A stretch of DNA of 30,225 bases from Usnea hakonensis (lineage: Eukaryota > Ascomycota > Lecanoromycetes > Lecanorales > Parmeliaceae): contig BLJB01000409.1 in the NCBI GenBank assembly GCA_013423325.1, positions 1 through 30,225 of the forward strand, written 5' to 3'. Every line of letters begins with the position of its first letter. The stretch's first letter is position 1. Under the pieces are notes generated by a model. That model made no database searches. It was not told the DNA's origin and was given only the letters and a program-made list of their open reading frames with translations. The position numbers and the translations under genes are program-made. Positions 1 to 9,265 of this stretch are shown one piece after another.

Positions 1-122
1 TTGCCTCCTCTACCCCTATCGTTCGCCCTACTCCCCTCTGCCCCTACCCCAAGTCGCTTACGTACCTCGTACGCCTCGTTGCCGCTATCAACCATGGATT
101 GGAATAATCGTCCTTCCATCAT
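1..122 (-). CDS. partial open frame leaving the left edge
   Basis: On the minus strand two adjacent ATG codons (the first at 122-120) open a frame of 40 codons with no stop before the window edge. It begins MMEGRLFQSMVDSGNEAYEV and continues Gly/Arg-rich. The same frame runs upstream to about 146 before a TAA, so the ATG need not be the true start. This stretch keeps CA and TG dinucleotides, unlike everything from about 150 onward, so it lies outside the strongly mutated block. I do not recognise a family. It could be the beginning of a host gene, or the less mutated continuation of the decayed minus-strand sequence beside it. Forty codons are too few to decide. Confidence 0.25.
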   Translation of the reverse strand, partial: MMEGRLFQSMVDSGNEAYEVRKRLGVGAEGSRANDRGRGG

Positions 123-149
123 CAGTCCTCTTTCAAAATCTTATAAGAT

Positions 150-3100
150 AGTTAGGATTAGATAAAGCGATCATATCTTATAGATATTATTATCTTTTAG
201 ATTAAAAGGATATAATATATATAGTAGTTATTACTATTCTATAATAACTTATAGTATAATTAGAGTTACGCCGATTTCTATAACTTATAAATAATAATTA
301 TAACTAATAAAAAGTATATAACCTACCCGCTATAGTATTAAACGAATATATATAAGATCGCCTAGTATAATAATTTAGCCTTCAAACGTATAATATATAT
401 CTTTAAATATAGTTTATATAGAAAATCCCTATACTAGTAAATATTAAAGTTTTATTAATTTATCTATATAATACGCTATACTAAAGAATATCTTTATACG
501 GAGATAGATAGCTAATAAAATAGTATATATAAGATCTAAGAGATTATACTAGTATTACTATACTTAGTATTAAATATTTTAACGTTACTTTTACTTTTTT
601 AATAGTAATAGCTACTTATTAATAACTATTATAAGAGGCTTCCGATATAGCTTAAATAATAGAATATAATATTAAATTTATTATTTTAGAGAGTTAAGCT
701 TTTTAGATAAGATATTAAACTTACTATCTTTATTTATATTTATAAAATTTACTTTATTAGTAGCTATAGAAAGCTTCTATAATTATAGGACCTCTCTTAA
801 TTTAATATAATTAATATAAAAGTAATTACTCTTCTTAAACTATAAGCCTAATATAATATATAATAGAAATAGAATAATATCTCTATCTCCCTATTAGATA
901 ATAATCTCGTATAATAAGATTAATAATAGCGATAGTAGATTAGAAGTAGCTAGTATTATTAGAATTAATTATAGTTAAAAAGCTCTATAGTCTTCTAGAG
1001 CTATTTTAGATAATAATAAAGAGTCTTTTTTATTACTTAATAAATATAGATTTTTAAGATATTCTATTAAAATTAATAATTATATATCCTTATATATATA
1101 GAAGACCTTATTATTAGACTATTAAATAATTAATATTATTAAGTAGTCTAATTATATCTATATATAATAAAAAGGCTATTATCTTCGTTATTTTCTCTAT
1201 TACTCTTAGATTCTATATATTCTAATTTATCTATAGATATATCTATAAATATAGTTATATTTATATCTATAGAATCCGAGTCGCTATTATAAAAGCCTTC
1301 TATATTTTCTATTAACCTCGGATTATAAAGAGGTAAATCTCTAATAATAATACTTTAGTTAGATATATATATATTATTATTAATAATATTATTACTACGC
1401 GTATAAATCTTATTCTTATTATTATTATAGAAGCCTTTAATTAATATAATATCCTTATTACTATTATAGTCGTTATTATTAGAGAAGCCTCTATTAGATA
1501 TAGGGTTCTAACTATTATTAAGAAAGCCTTTATTAGATATAGAGATCTCGTCTTTATTAATAAAACCTTTATTAAGTATAGTCTTATCTTTATATAGAGA
1601 GGTACCTAGGGGTAGTTTCTATATATTATTAATATTTAGATTAGATAGGATATCTTTATCTATATCCTATTAAATAGTTTATAATAGTTATACTTTATAA
1701 GGCTAGAAAGCTATATTTATATATTACTAAGTTTATAGACTACTAAATACTTAATTATTTATAGTAAAAATAAAATATAGACTAATTATACCTATCGTTT
1801 ATAAGAGACTTTAATAAGTACCTCGCTTATTAAAAAATAATAAATAATAAATAATTAAGAATAGAGTATTATATATATTTTATTTATAACTAAATAGAGT
1901 ATCTAATATTTTAAAGCTTTATATACTCCCCCTATACCGCTTTAAAAATAATACGGAGTAACTCCTCTACTAATAATATATCTTCCTCGCTAGCGTTATT
2001 AAATTTAAAGAATTTAACTAATTTATCGCCCTTTATAATCTAGTCTTTTAGATCTATACTACTATCTTCTAAATTATCTTCTCTATTAAAAATATTATAG
2101 TTTAAATTAGCTATTATCTTAGGGATTATCTTTTAGATATTATAATATATAATAATATTATTCTAAGTCCTACTTACGTAGTAGTAATAAAAATATATAA
2201 TATTATCTAGACTTAGATTATCGAGGCGTCTATAACGGCCGAGTACTTATATAGTTATACCCTTATTATAAGGGTACTTAATATAATATATATATTAATA
2301 AGAGTAATATAGATTAATATCTATTAAGCTAATTATATAGATTATAAAAAATATTATAACTTTATTTAATATATAGTTAAATTAGTTAATAATAGAATCT
2401 CTCTCCTCTAAGATTTAATATAAAGCTAATATAACTACTTTAATATAGAAAAGTTTAAGTATAGTATATAATAATATAGAGGATACTAGTAATTAGTACT
2501 ATATAATTATCTTTTCTTTATCTCTTACGACCTATTAATTATTAGTATTTAATCGAGGCTATAAAAGGCTTCTATATATAACTATATAGCCTTCTATAGA
2601 GAGACTTACTTATATACTAATATTTTATAATAAGCCTCTAAGTTTCGGTACCCTAAATAAGAGTTATTATAGGAGGATTACGGGGTCCTCTAATAAAATA
2701 TCTATTAGTTTAGATAAGAGTTTAAGGTATAGAGAGATAATTACTTTATTAAACTAGTTTAAAAAAAAATTAGGTTTCTATAATATCTTCTTTATCTTAT
2801 TCGCTTTAAAATTAAAATTAAAATCTAATTCTAATAATTATAATAATATAATTAATATAATTAATAATTAATATATATTTAAAGACTATTTAGATTTATT
2901 ATCTTTTTCTATTTTAATTAGAAGTACTTTTATTAATATTTCTTATTATTTTTTATAGATCTATAACTCCTTCTTTATATATATATAATTTAGAATAATA
3001 GATTTAATATAAGGGAGACTTTTACTAATAGAGAGATTATTATTAAAGGGGATCCTAAAAGAGTTTATATAATAAATAAAAATAGTTTACTAAATCTTAA

Positions 3101-3608
3101 TAAGATATTTCCCTTATATAACTAATAAAGTATATTTAATAAAAATATAATCGCGCGCTACGCTTATAATAAGATATAATTTATAAATATCTTTAATATT
3201 ATTATAAGAGTCTTTAAAAGGGTTAATTTAATTATCTAGATTAATAGATTTAAAGTATTTATTATACTATTACTCTTCTATATTTCGATTCTCTAGAAAG
3301 AATATAAACCCCTCGAAGTTATAGACTTTATTAGAGACTAATATAGCTATAATAAGTAGATAGAAATTAATATCTAGCTATATTATACCTATATTTTTTT
3401 TAGTATATAGTAACTTTAGCTTTTATATCTTATTATATATAATTAGATTAAAATACTTTAATAAGAATCCTAATTATATAAAGTCGGATTTATTTTCTAT
3501 TTTTTTTATCCGCTTTACGAAGTATTTATATTTATTATATAACTACTTATTCTAGCTCTTCGAGCTATTTCTCTTATTCTATATCTAATATAAATATATA
3601 ATAATAAT
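150..3608 (-). pseudogene. RIP-decayed unknown coding sequence, left half
   Basis: This is very AT-rich DNA with almost no CA or TG. On the minus strand several stretches read as plausible protein if TAA and TAG are taken as former Gln or Trp codons. One runs from about 2120 down to 1150. It starts with an acidic and hydrophobic part (FNNASEEDILLVEELLRIIF near 2000) and continues into an Asn-rich part with repeated N(K/R)GF motifs near 1290-1580. Another near 3480-3570 is Lys/Glu/Arg-rich and looks helical. These stretches are not all in one frame, so there are indels or introns. I recognise no domain. Because TGA cannot occur in TG-free DNA, frame choice here is weaker than in the elements further in. 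The copia element interrupts the sequence, and it resumes at 22641. Confidence 0.45.
1280..1585 (-). repeat. imperfect coding repeats, N(K/R)GF motif
   Basis: On the plus strand the motif AAGCCTYTATTAGATATAG or a decayed version of it recurs near 1291, 1431, 1484, 1525 and 1561. Read on the minus strand, each unit gives Asn-Lys/Arg-Gly-Phe followed by an Asn/Ser/Asp-rich spacer. Spacing is about 40 to 140 bp. The repeats probably belonged to a low-complexity linker of the decayed protein in this region. Confidence 0.5.
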
Positions 3609-3613
3609 ATTTA
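3609..3613. repeat. target-site duplication of copia element, left (ATTTA)
   Basis: ATTTA directly precedes the 5' LTR, and the same five bases follow the 3' LTR at 22636-22640. Five-base duplications are typical of LTR retrotransposon integration. Confidence 0.85.
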
Positions 3614-3735
3614 TGTTGAAAGTGGTGGATCACGTGACTTCGTTACGTGACTACCACTGGGACATAGTCAAGCTTTCCTTCATAGAGATCTATAAGCCAA
3701 TACAACTACTATGTGTCCTACCCTATATTTTGATA
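3614..3735 (+). repeat. copia 5' LTR (122 bp)
   Basis: It begins TGTTGAAAGTGG and ends TTTTGATA, so it is TG...TA rather than TG...CA. Both copies share that end. It differs from the 3' LTR by four substitutions and one single-base indel; three of the substitutions are CpA-to-TpA type. At 122 bp it is short for a copia LTR. The short open frame across this LTR (3613-3807) is not a gene. Confidence 0.88.
3631..3649. promoter_or_regulatory. E-box pair in copia 5' LTR, second one mutated
   Basis: CACGTG at 3631-3636 is followed by TACGTG at 3644-3649. The 3' LTR has CACGTG at both matching places (22532-22537 and 22545-22550). Each intact site sits in the palindrome TCACGTGA. CACGTG is the usual core bound by basic helix-loop-helix factors such as Cbf1 or Pho4 in fungi. 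Activity here is inference only. Confidence 0.4.
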
Positions 3736-3761
3736 GGTTATAAGCCCGGGGTTCGCCCCGG
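3736..3761 (+). other. possible primer-binding site with a UUCG hairpin
   Basis: Immediately after the 5' LTR, GGTTATAAGCCCGGGG sits where reverse transcription is normally primed. Its reverse complement resembles the 3' end of a tRNA (CCCCGGGCTTATAACC), but the expected leading T of TGG is missing and I cannot name the tRNA. Overlapping it, CCGGGG-TTCG-CCCCGG (3746-3761) forms a perfect 6-bp stem with a UUCG loop. Confidence 0.35.
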
Positions 3762-4391
3762 CAGTGTTCTAGTACACTATAACTATACTGACTATAGCGA
3801 CTCTTAGTATGGTAATAACCCTACTGTAGAGTACTGTAGCGGTGATCCATTCGTTTATTGAATAACCTCCTAAAGGTGGGAATTCCTATATACAAATAGT
3901 TATTTGGGCCTAAACGGTCATGATTCGTCGTAAACTCGGTGGCTAGGAAACCCCTGGCCTCGGCCTAACGCCGGTAATACCGACGCCAAGATATTGCTAA
4001 GGCATTGCCAAGGCTTGCGCGAAACCAACTAATCATATGGCTATCGGCCCCTGGAAGATTGCCTTCCCTGCGTAGGACACGCTAAATAAAGGGGGAATAT
4101 GGCCTTGTTTACATGCCGAAAATACCATAAATACGGTGGCGAGCATTCAGACTCTCAGTCTAAGAAGTCAATTGTGTAATATCCGTAATGACGGCCAGAA
4201 AGAAGCTATACTAACCTCCCAAATCCTAGCCATCAATATAGGCAAGGGCTTAATCTAAGCGGAGGAGAGGTAAGACCTAGCCTCCTCCTCGTCCTTTATA
4301 AGCAGAGGCAAAAGTAGAGGCAAATAATCCTTCGGGCTAATGGTCCTAGCCTCCCTAGCCTCCTCTGGGAAACTAATAGCCTTAAGGCCTA
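3762..4391 (+). other. copia leader, little mutated, no clear gene
   Basis: About 630 bp that keep CA and TG and are much more GC-balanced than the flanks. I find no convincing open frame. From about 4260 the sequence is rich in repeated GCCTCC and CCTAGCC words (for example 4347-4375 and 4401-4423). It is most likely the untranslated leader of the copia element. The upstream frame ORF0 begins somewhere near its right end. Confidence 0.45.
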
Positions 4392-4927
4392 AAGCCTAAA
4401 GGCTAGCCTCCTCAGCCTCGCCAGTTTCCTCTTAGTGATGAGGCTAAAGTAGTGCGCAAACAAGCTAAGAAGCTACGCTAAAGGGAGAGGAGGCTGAAAA
4501 ACGTAAAAACCCCTGATCTAGACAGGGATAACGACGTATCTACCCTGAAGCGATCGGTAGAAGAAGTGGAATATAACTAGACGGAAGTTAATAACCCTAC
4601 TAAATGGTAGAGGAAAGACTTACCTCCCTCGGGTATAGATATTATTAGAGATAACTATAATAAATAAGACTTAGAGGATAAGGATCCTAGTTAAGATGAC
4701 TCGATTAGGGGAGTATTATCTATAAAGGATAGACTAGATAACTTCCTCTATTAGGCTTTTATACTAATATTATCTTTAAGCTTAATTCCTACTCCCTTAG
4801 CTTTAGCCTATAAAAAGGCCCTTCGTAAATAAAGATCTACACTATATCGTAAGAATTATAAAGCTAAAAAGGACTTTTTACTTACCCTCGAGGTATTATC
4901 CTATATTACGGACTGCGATATAGATAG

Positions 4928-4932
4928 CGAGT
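4928..4932. repeat. target-site duplication of chromovirus, left (CGAGT)
   Basis: CGAGT directly precedes the left LTR and is repeated exactly at 16589-16593, after the right LTR. Joining the two flanks at one copy restores the copia ORF0 frame. Confidence 0.9.
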
Positions 4933-5160
4933 TGTTGCAGTGGTAGCGAAATGTGAATGGTTGAACAAGTCTATTGTTCATGTGAATGTATTGTGTGTGA
5001 AGTGAATGAATTGAGTGAATACAAGTCTAAGTGAATGTGGCTCTATTTATGTATATGGATTAGGAGCTAGTCCCAATTGGGACTTAGTGCAATTATAGAA
5101 GAAGTAAGAGCCATGGCTGCGGTAGCCTTCTGCAGTATGAGGCCTACGGCAGCCATAACA
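4933..5160 (-). repeat. chromovirus 3' LTR (228 bp)
   Basis: Read on the minus strand it begins TGTTATGGCTGC and ends CACTGCAACA. It aligns without gaps to the other LTR at 16361-16588. By hand I count 20 differences, all CpA-to-TpA on one strand or the other. The six changes in this copy all lie at 5054-5146, on the side facing the element's interior. The outer 120 bp are unmutated. Confidence 0.93.
5069..5084. repeat. 16-bp perfect palindrome in the LTR
   Basis: AGTCCCAATTGGGACT is a perfect inverted repeat, also present unchanged in the other LTR at 16497-16512. It may bind a dimeric regulator or form a hairpin in the transcript. A TATA-like ACATAAATAGAG lies close by on the minus strand. 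Confidence 0.6.
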
Positions 5161-5642
5161 GGATGCTACGAAACGCAAAAATGCTATCGCCTCGATAGCG
5201 AATACGGGTGGAGCAATGCGGTATATAGATAGTAAGGACGAAGGCCGATTCGGAAGCTAGATACATATTGGTAGTAGTTAAAGCAATAAAAGAGTCTATA
5301 TTAGTATAAGGGTAGATATATTACCGCAAAGCTCAATACTAATATAGCGATAACCGGTATAGCGGAGGCCAACATGTAGATTGCGGCAGACTTAGCGAGT
5401 AAGGGAGGTGCATTGCGGCAATCGATGTGTAGCAATACGGTGGAAGAGTCGATACTTGTTGTTACCGCACGAAGTCTTCAGAAGCCTCTCGCAGCTCATA
5501 CGTCTCTTGGGAGAGCCTATGACCGATGATGCTGAATAGCAATTTTGGTCATCGACTCTATCTGGTCGGCAAGAGAACATTGTGATATACTACGGAATAA
5601 TATAGCGAATGCGGTACGTTTTCAAGTGACGATATAATTACG
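5161..5642 (-). other. chromovirus 3' region between pol stop and LTR
   Basis: About 480 bp with many CA and TG dinucleotides kept. I see no gene; the short minus-strand frame at 5392-5580 matches nothing I know. The bases next to the LTR are not purine-rich on the minus strand, so I cannot identify a polypurine tract. Confidence 0.5.
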
Positions 5643-7431
5643 TTAGTTAGTAATTCTAGAGGTAGGACTATAAAGCCTTTCGTAATTGTCTAAAGTCACT
5701 ATATCTGCGACATCTCTCTCGGGTTACTAAGTATTATATTCGGGGCTAAATCCTTTCTATCTGATTAAGTACTAAACTAACTATCCTTTGCCCTTTCTAA
5801 CTTTCCTTTTATATATAAGCCTATCGATTTCGTACTCCGTTTCACCTTCGACGATTACTAGTAGCGGAGGTAACCTAGTGTGACGATAGGGATCTAGTCT
5901 CGGGTCTATAGTAGGTTCGAGTTATACTACGGAAATAACGTTATATATTATTATGTTTCTTAGAAGCTCTAGTTGATACGCTAACCGTCTAATTCGCTTA
6001 ATAATCTTTAGTAGACCTACCAGTTAGGGCCCTATTTTCTTCGGTCCCCCTATAGGTATTTTGTAGCCCTTATAGAGATATAAGTTGATATAGTCGTTAA
6101 CTATAAAGTACTAGGGTTGGTAGTTATTATCGTAGTACTATTTTATTTTTATTACGGCGAAAGTGATAGTATCTTTTGCGTCTATATATAATAGACGGTA
6201 TATAGATATAATTACTACAGGCTTTAAAGGTGTAGTAGGACTAATAGTAGGTAGAGTAATTATGGAAGGCGGATAGGTAGTTAAAGCCTTATATAGGCTA
6301 GTTATAGAAGGCTTCGGACGGTTTTGCCTTCTAATAATAGCTAGGTTTGCCGAAATAAGTACTACAGTAGGCTTTACGGCAAAAGGCTTAGTAGTAGATA
6401 CGGATGCGACCGTAGGATTATTATATACGCCCGAAGGATTATTTAAAGCCTTCCGTAGATAGGTAGGATACGGTACAGCTATAGAGCGATCTAAGATAAG
6501 GGCTAGCATTGCGGCAATTATATCTAAAGCCTTTTGTAAATCAGATATAGAAGCCTTTAACAGGTCTGACATTGCGGTAGTGCTAGTGCGTAATAGGATT
6601 TCCTCTAATTCCTCCCCTAGGCCTCTCCTATTTGTCGCAACATCAGCTTGCTTATCATTTGAAGTATCAGGTATCAACAGATCCAAAGCCTCACGCGTGC
6701 GGAAACCATATAGTACTTAAGTAGGTGCTAATACAGTAGACGAATATTTGATTAAATTGTTCAGTACCGCACTCATACGCGGCAATATAATAGGCCAAGT
6801 CCGAATGTCGTTAAGAGAGGCAATATAGTATCTTAGGGTAATTTTAACTATCTGGTTAGTCCGTTTAGAAGCACTGTCCGTCTGGGGGTAGTATACTGAC
6901 GAATATAATAGATCAACTTTCAAAGCAGTAAAAATAGCCCTCTATAACTCCCCAATAAACTTGCGGTCTCTATCCGATATAAAGGCTCTAGATAGACCCC
7001 AATTAAGTTCTACCAGTTTATCTAATAGCCTAACGGCCCACTTAGTTACGGTAAACGTTAATTTGCCGGGTATCAGTATAATGGCCTTAGAGAACTTATC
7101 TATTATAGATATAATATAATCTTCTCCTACGGTAGTAGTAGGTAAGGCCAAGATAAAGTTAATACTTAGAGTATAGAAAGGCCTAGAAGGTAAGTAAATA
7201 GGTTATAAAGACCTATAGGGTTTATATCGAGGGGTCTAATTGTATTAATAGGTAGGGTAGTACCGAATAAATTCATAGAGCTTCTTAAAGAGATTATAGA
7301 TATATAGGCCCTCAGTGATTCTTTCATATGTTCGAGCGTAACCTAGATATCCGAGTTCGTCGTATGTAAGTTGGAATATATCCTTTTCTAGAGCCGTTAG
7401 AATATATAGACGGAGGCCTTTCTTATCATTA
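5643..7431 (-). pseudogene. pol: chromovirus Pol, 3' part: integrase and chromodomain
   Basis: One frame runs from the insertion point at 7431 down to a TAA at 5645-5643. In order: an integrase zinc-binding domain (about 7210-7431) with every His and Cys now Tyr (YDELGYLGYARTYERI); the integrase core (about 6700-7165); an unusually long linker (6138-6686); a C-terminal region with KGYKIPIGGPKKIGP (about 5985-6100); and a chromodomain (about 5690-5840) with KGFSPEYNT. The catalytic Asp-Asp-Glu reads Asn (7158-7160), Asp (6972-6974) and Lys (6864-6866). Spacing is 62 and 36 residues, as in active enzymes, and both changes are TG-to-TA. In-frame stops are TAG or TAA. The chromodomain normally steers integration to methylated histone H3, which fits the AT-rich surroundings. 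Confidence 0.92.
7430..7431. repeat. TA target duplication of DNA transposon, left
   Basis: TA precedes the left terminal repeat and is repeated at 11203-11204. Collapsing the two copies gives an uninterrupted pol frame reading YFNNNDKKGLRLYIL. Confidence 0.7.
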
Positions 7432-7446
7432 GAGAGGTTTAGCAAC
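7432..7446 (+). repeat. left terminal inverted repeat
   Basis: GAGAGGTTTAGCAAC matches 14 of 15 bases with the complement of 11188-11202. The match stops abruptly inside the element. Confidence 0.8.
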
Positions 7447-7601
7447 AATAATTAAAATATTGAATTAAAGCGGGTTCAGCCTTAGAAGGTAGGCGCTAGC
7501 CTAAATGGGCAATATACCGGGCTTCGGCGAAACCCCTTCCGAAACCTCTCTATCACCTTCTGATTCTACCCTTCCTTATCCTTCCACAACTACTATATAT
7601 T
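7447..7601 (+). other. 5' non-coding part of the DNA transposon
   Basis: This short leader between the left terminal repeat and the transposase ATG includes a GC-rich word, CCGGGCTTCGGCGAAACCCC (7519-7538), that can fold weakly. It presumably holds the transposase promoter and transposase binding sites; I see no clear TATA box. Confidence 0.4.
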
Positions 7602-8672
7602 ATGGACTCTATATATAAAGGGGGTATCATTGCTACTACCTTTGTACTTATACTACTAAGTTCGTAGGCCGCTATCGCTGCTATAACGCCTCGGAATGCA
7701 TACGTTGCTCCGATAGAATATGATTCTTTTAAATTCGATTTGGATTAATAGAGTATAGAGCGGTTACGCAGGACTATACGCTTTTTTAAAGAAGAGATTC
7801 GTGTTCTAATTGGTTACTTTGACCTAGAATCTATCGAGTATCGAGAACGGTATTGTCCTAGCCCTGAATTTACTCTCTATTTACTACTATACAAACTATC
7901 ATGGCCGAGACCACTCTATCAGCTTATATAAGTCTTTGGTCGTTCGGAAGCTTATTTATCTCTTGTTCTAAATGATATACTTGAACATCTACGAAAGCGT
8001 TATGATTCTATACTTTCTTGGCATCCAATACTTATATATAATCGTATTCGGATATATGCTCGGAGTATTAAGCGACTTGGCCGTTATCGTGGACGGAGTA
8101 CAGTCTGGGCCTTTATTGATGGGACGTTTCGTAGGACTGCACATCCAGAGGAGAATCAGGGTTTCTAGTATTCGGCCTACAAAAAGTCTCATAGAATGGC
8201 TTGGATAGCTGTTACCTACCCGGATAGTCTTATTGGCGCTAGCTTTAGCCCTTATAAGGGGAAGATAGCTGATATCACTATGCTTAGGATATCGGGTTTA
8301 CTAGATAGGCTCGATCGAGTCTTCCGAAAGAAGCCTAGACGATACCATCTCTTTAGGGACAAGGCCTATATTTATCAGCGTCACGTTATATCCCCTTATA
8401 TAGGCTTAGTCTCTCAAAGGAAGCTACGCTTCAACAGAAAGATAACTAGTACTAGGGTTATAGTCGAACATAGCTTTGGACGAACGTAATAGCTGTGGAT
8501 ATCGAATAGTATGAAACAGTAGATAAAGATCGGTCTCCAGCCTGTGGGAGATCTCTACCGGATAGCTATATTGTTAACAAATTGCTACACTTGTTTCCGA
8601 GGAAACGAAGACGCAACTCGATTCGGAATTCGTCCTCTAATAATACATCAATATCTCAATATAAAAGTCTAG
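7602..8672 (+). pseudogene. DDE transposase (HARBI1-like nuclease), RIP-inactivated
   Basis: From the ATG at 7602 one frame runs 357 codons to a TAG at 8670-8672. It is interrupted by about eight TAG or TAA codons, for example near 7656, 7749, 8166 and 8490. The length fits fungal DDE_Tnp_4 transposases. The catalytic residues are intact: Asp173 in FIDGTF (8118-8120), Asp253 in FRDKAY (8358-8360) and Glu289 in VEHSFGR (8466-8468), a 79- and 35-residue spacing. The fold would be RNase H-like, cutting at the terminal repeats in the nucleus. The best-preserved open part is 8196-8489. The final TAG may itself be a former CAG, since a similar frame goes on to about 8858. Superfamily call is from motifs only. 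Confidence 0.85.
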
Positions 8673-9265
8673 CCTAAGTTATTTCTATAGTAAGTATAGT
8701 TATCCTATAACTTTATCCGATCATCGCTACTAATATACTATATAGAAAGACCGTCCGACTGAGTACCTAAGCTATTAACTTGCCTCGCTATCGCTATGAA
8801 CGACTTCTTCGAAAACGATGTTCTAAGACAAATTCGGAAAAGTTTCGCGTTTTCTTGATTTCTAGACGATTTCTTTATTAATTTGCACCACAGTTATTTC
8901 TTTCTTATATGACCTATAAAGTTGGATTCGAGTACTTGAAACAATGCATAATCCATTCCCCACATCACCGCCGGGGGTCAGGGGGGTAGGGAAAGACTTT
9001 TTGCGGGGAAATTTTGGTGTTTTCTCCGCATTTTCCGAGGATCTGGTCTCTTTATCAGATATATTATAAATATATTGCGAGTTATATGTACCATATAGCC
9101 AATTTAACGTAAGGAGGTACATACTTTTGGCGGTACTATACTGTCTTCTTTGATCGCGTTACTCTTTTTTCCGAAGTAGACTTTTTTGGCTGAGATGCTG
9201 AATTGTCTGGTTTATATACTTCCGATATATCTTCCTGAAGAGTCTTCCTCTTGTTAATATATATA
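8673..9265. other. spacer between the two convergent transposon genes
   Basis: This is the gap between the convergent genes and keeps many CA and TG. It holds a G-rich tract near 8970-8990 (GGGGGTCAGGGGGGTAGGG) that could form a quadruplex. The 86-codon minus-strand frame here (8862-9122) has no motif I know and is probably chance. Shared 3' ends and terminators are expected in this gap, but I cannot point to a signal. Confidence 0.4.

Noticed and set aside
1..60. Possible telomere-like repeat
   Set aside because: The C-rich words are irregular and do not match TTAGGG or its complement in tandem.
3741..3763. Possible tRNA T-arm (GGGGTTCGCCCC)
   Set aside because: No D-arm or anticodon arm and no acceptor stem upstream. 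It is a simple hairpin next to the LTR.
3613..3807. 64-codon plus-strand frame
   Set aside because: It lies across the copia 5' LTR and primer-binding region; part of it recurs at the other LTR as non-coding sequence.
7972..8208. 78-codon plus-strand and 67-codon minus-strand frames
   Set aside because: Shadows of the transposase frame that carries the catalytic Asp at 8118-8120.
8862..9122. 86-codon minus-strand frame between the transposon genes
   Set aside because: No motif and no similarity I recognise. It is open mainly because this part is less mutated.
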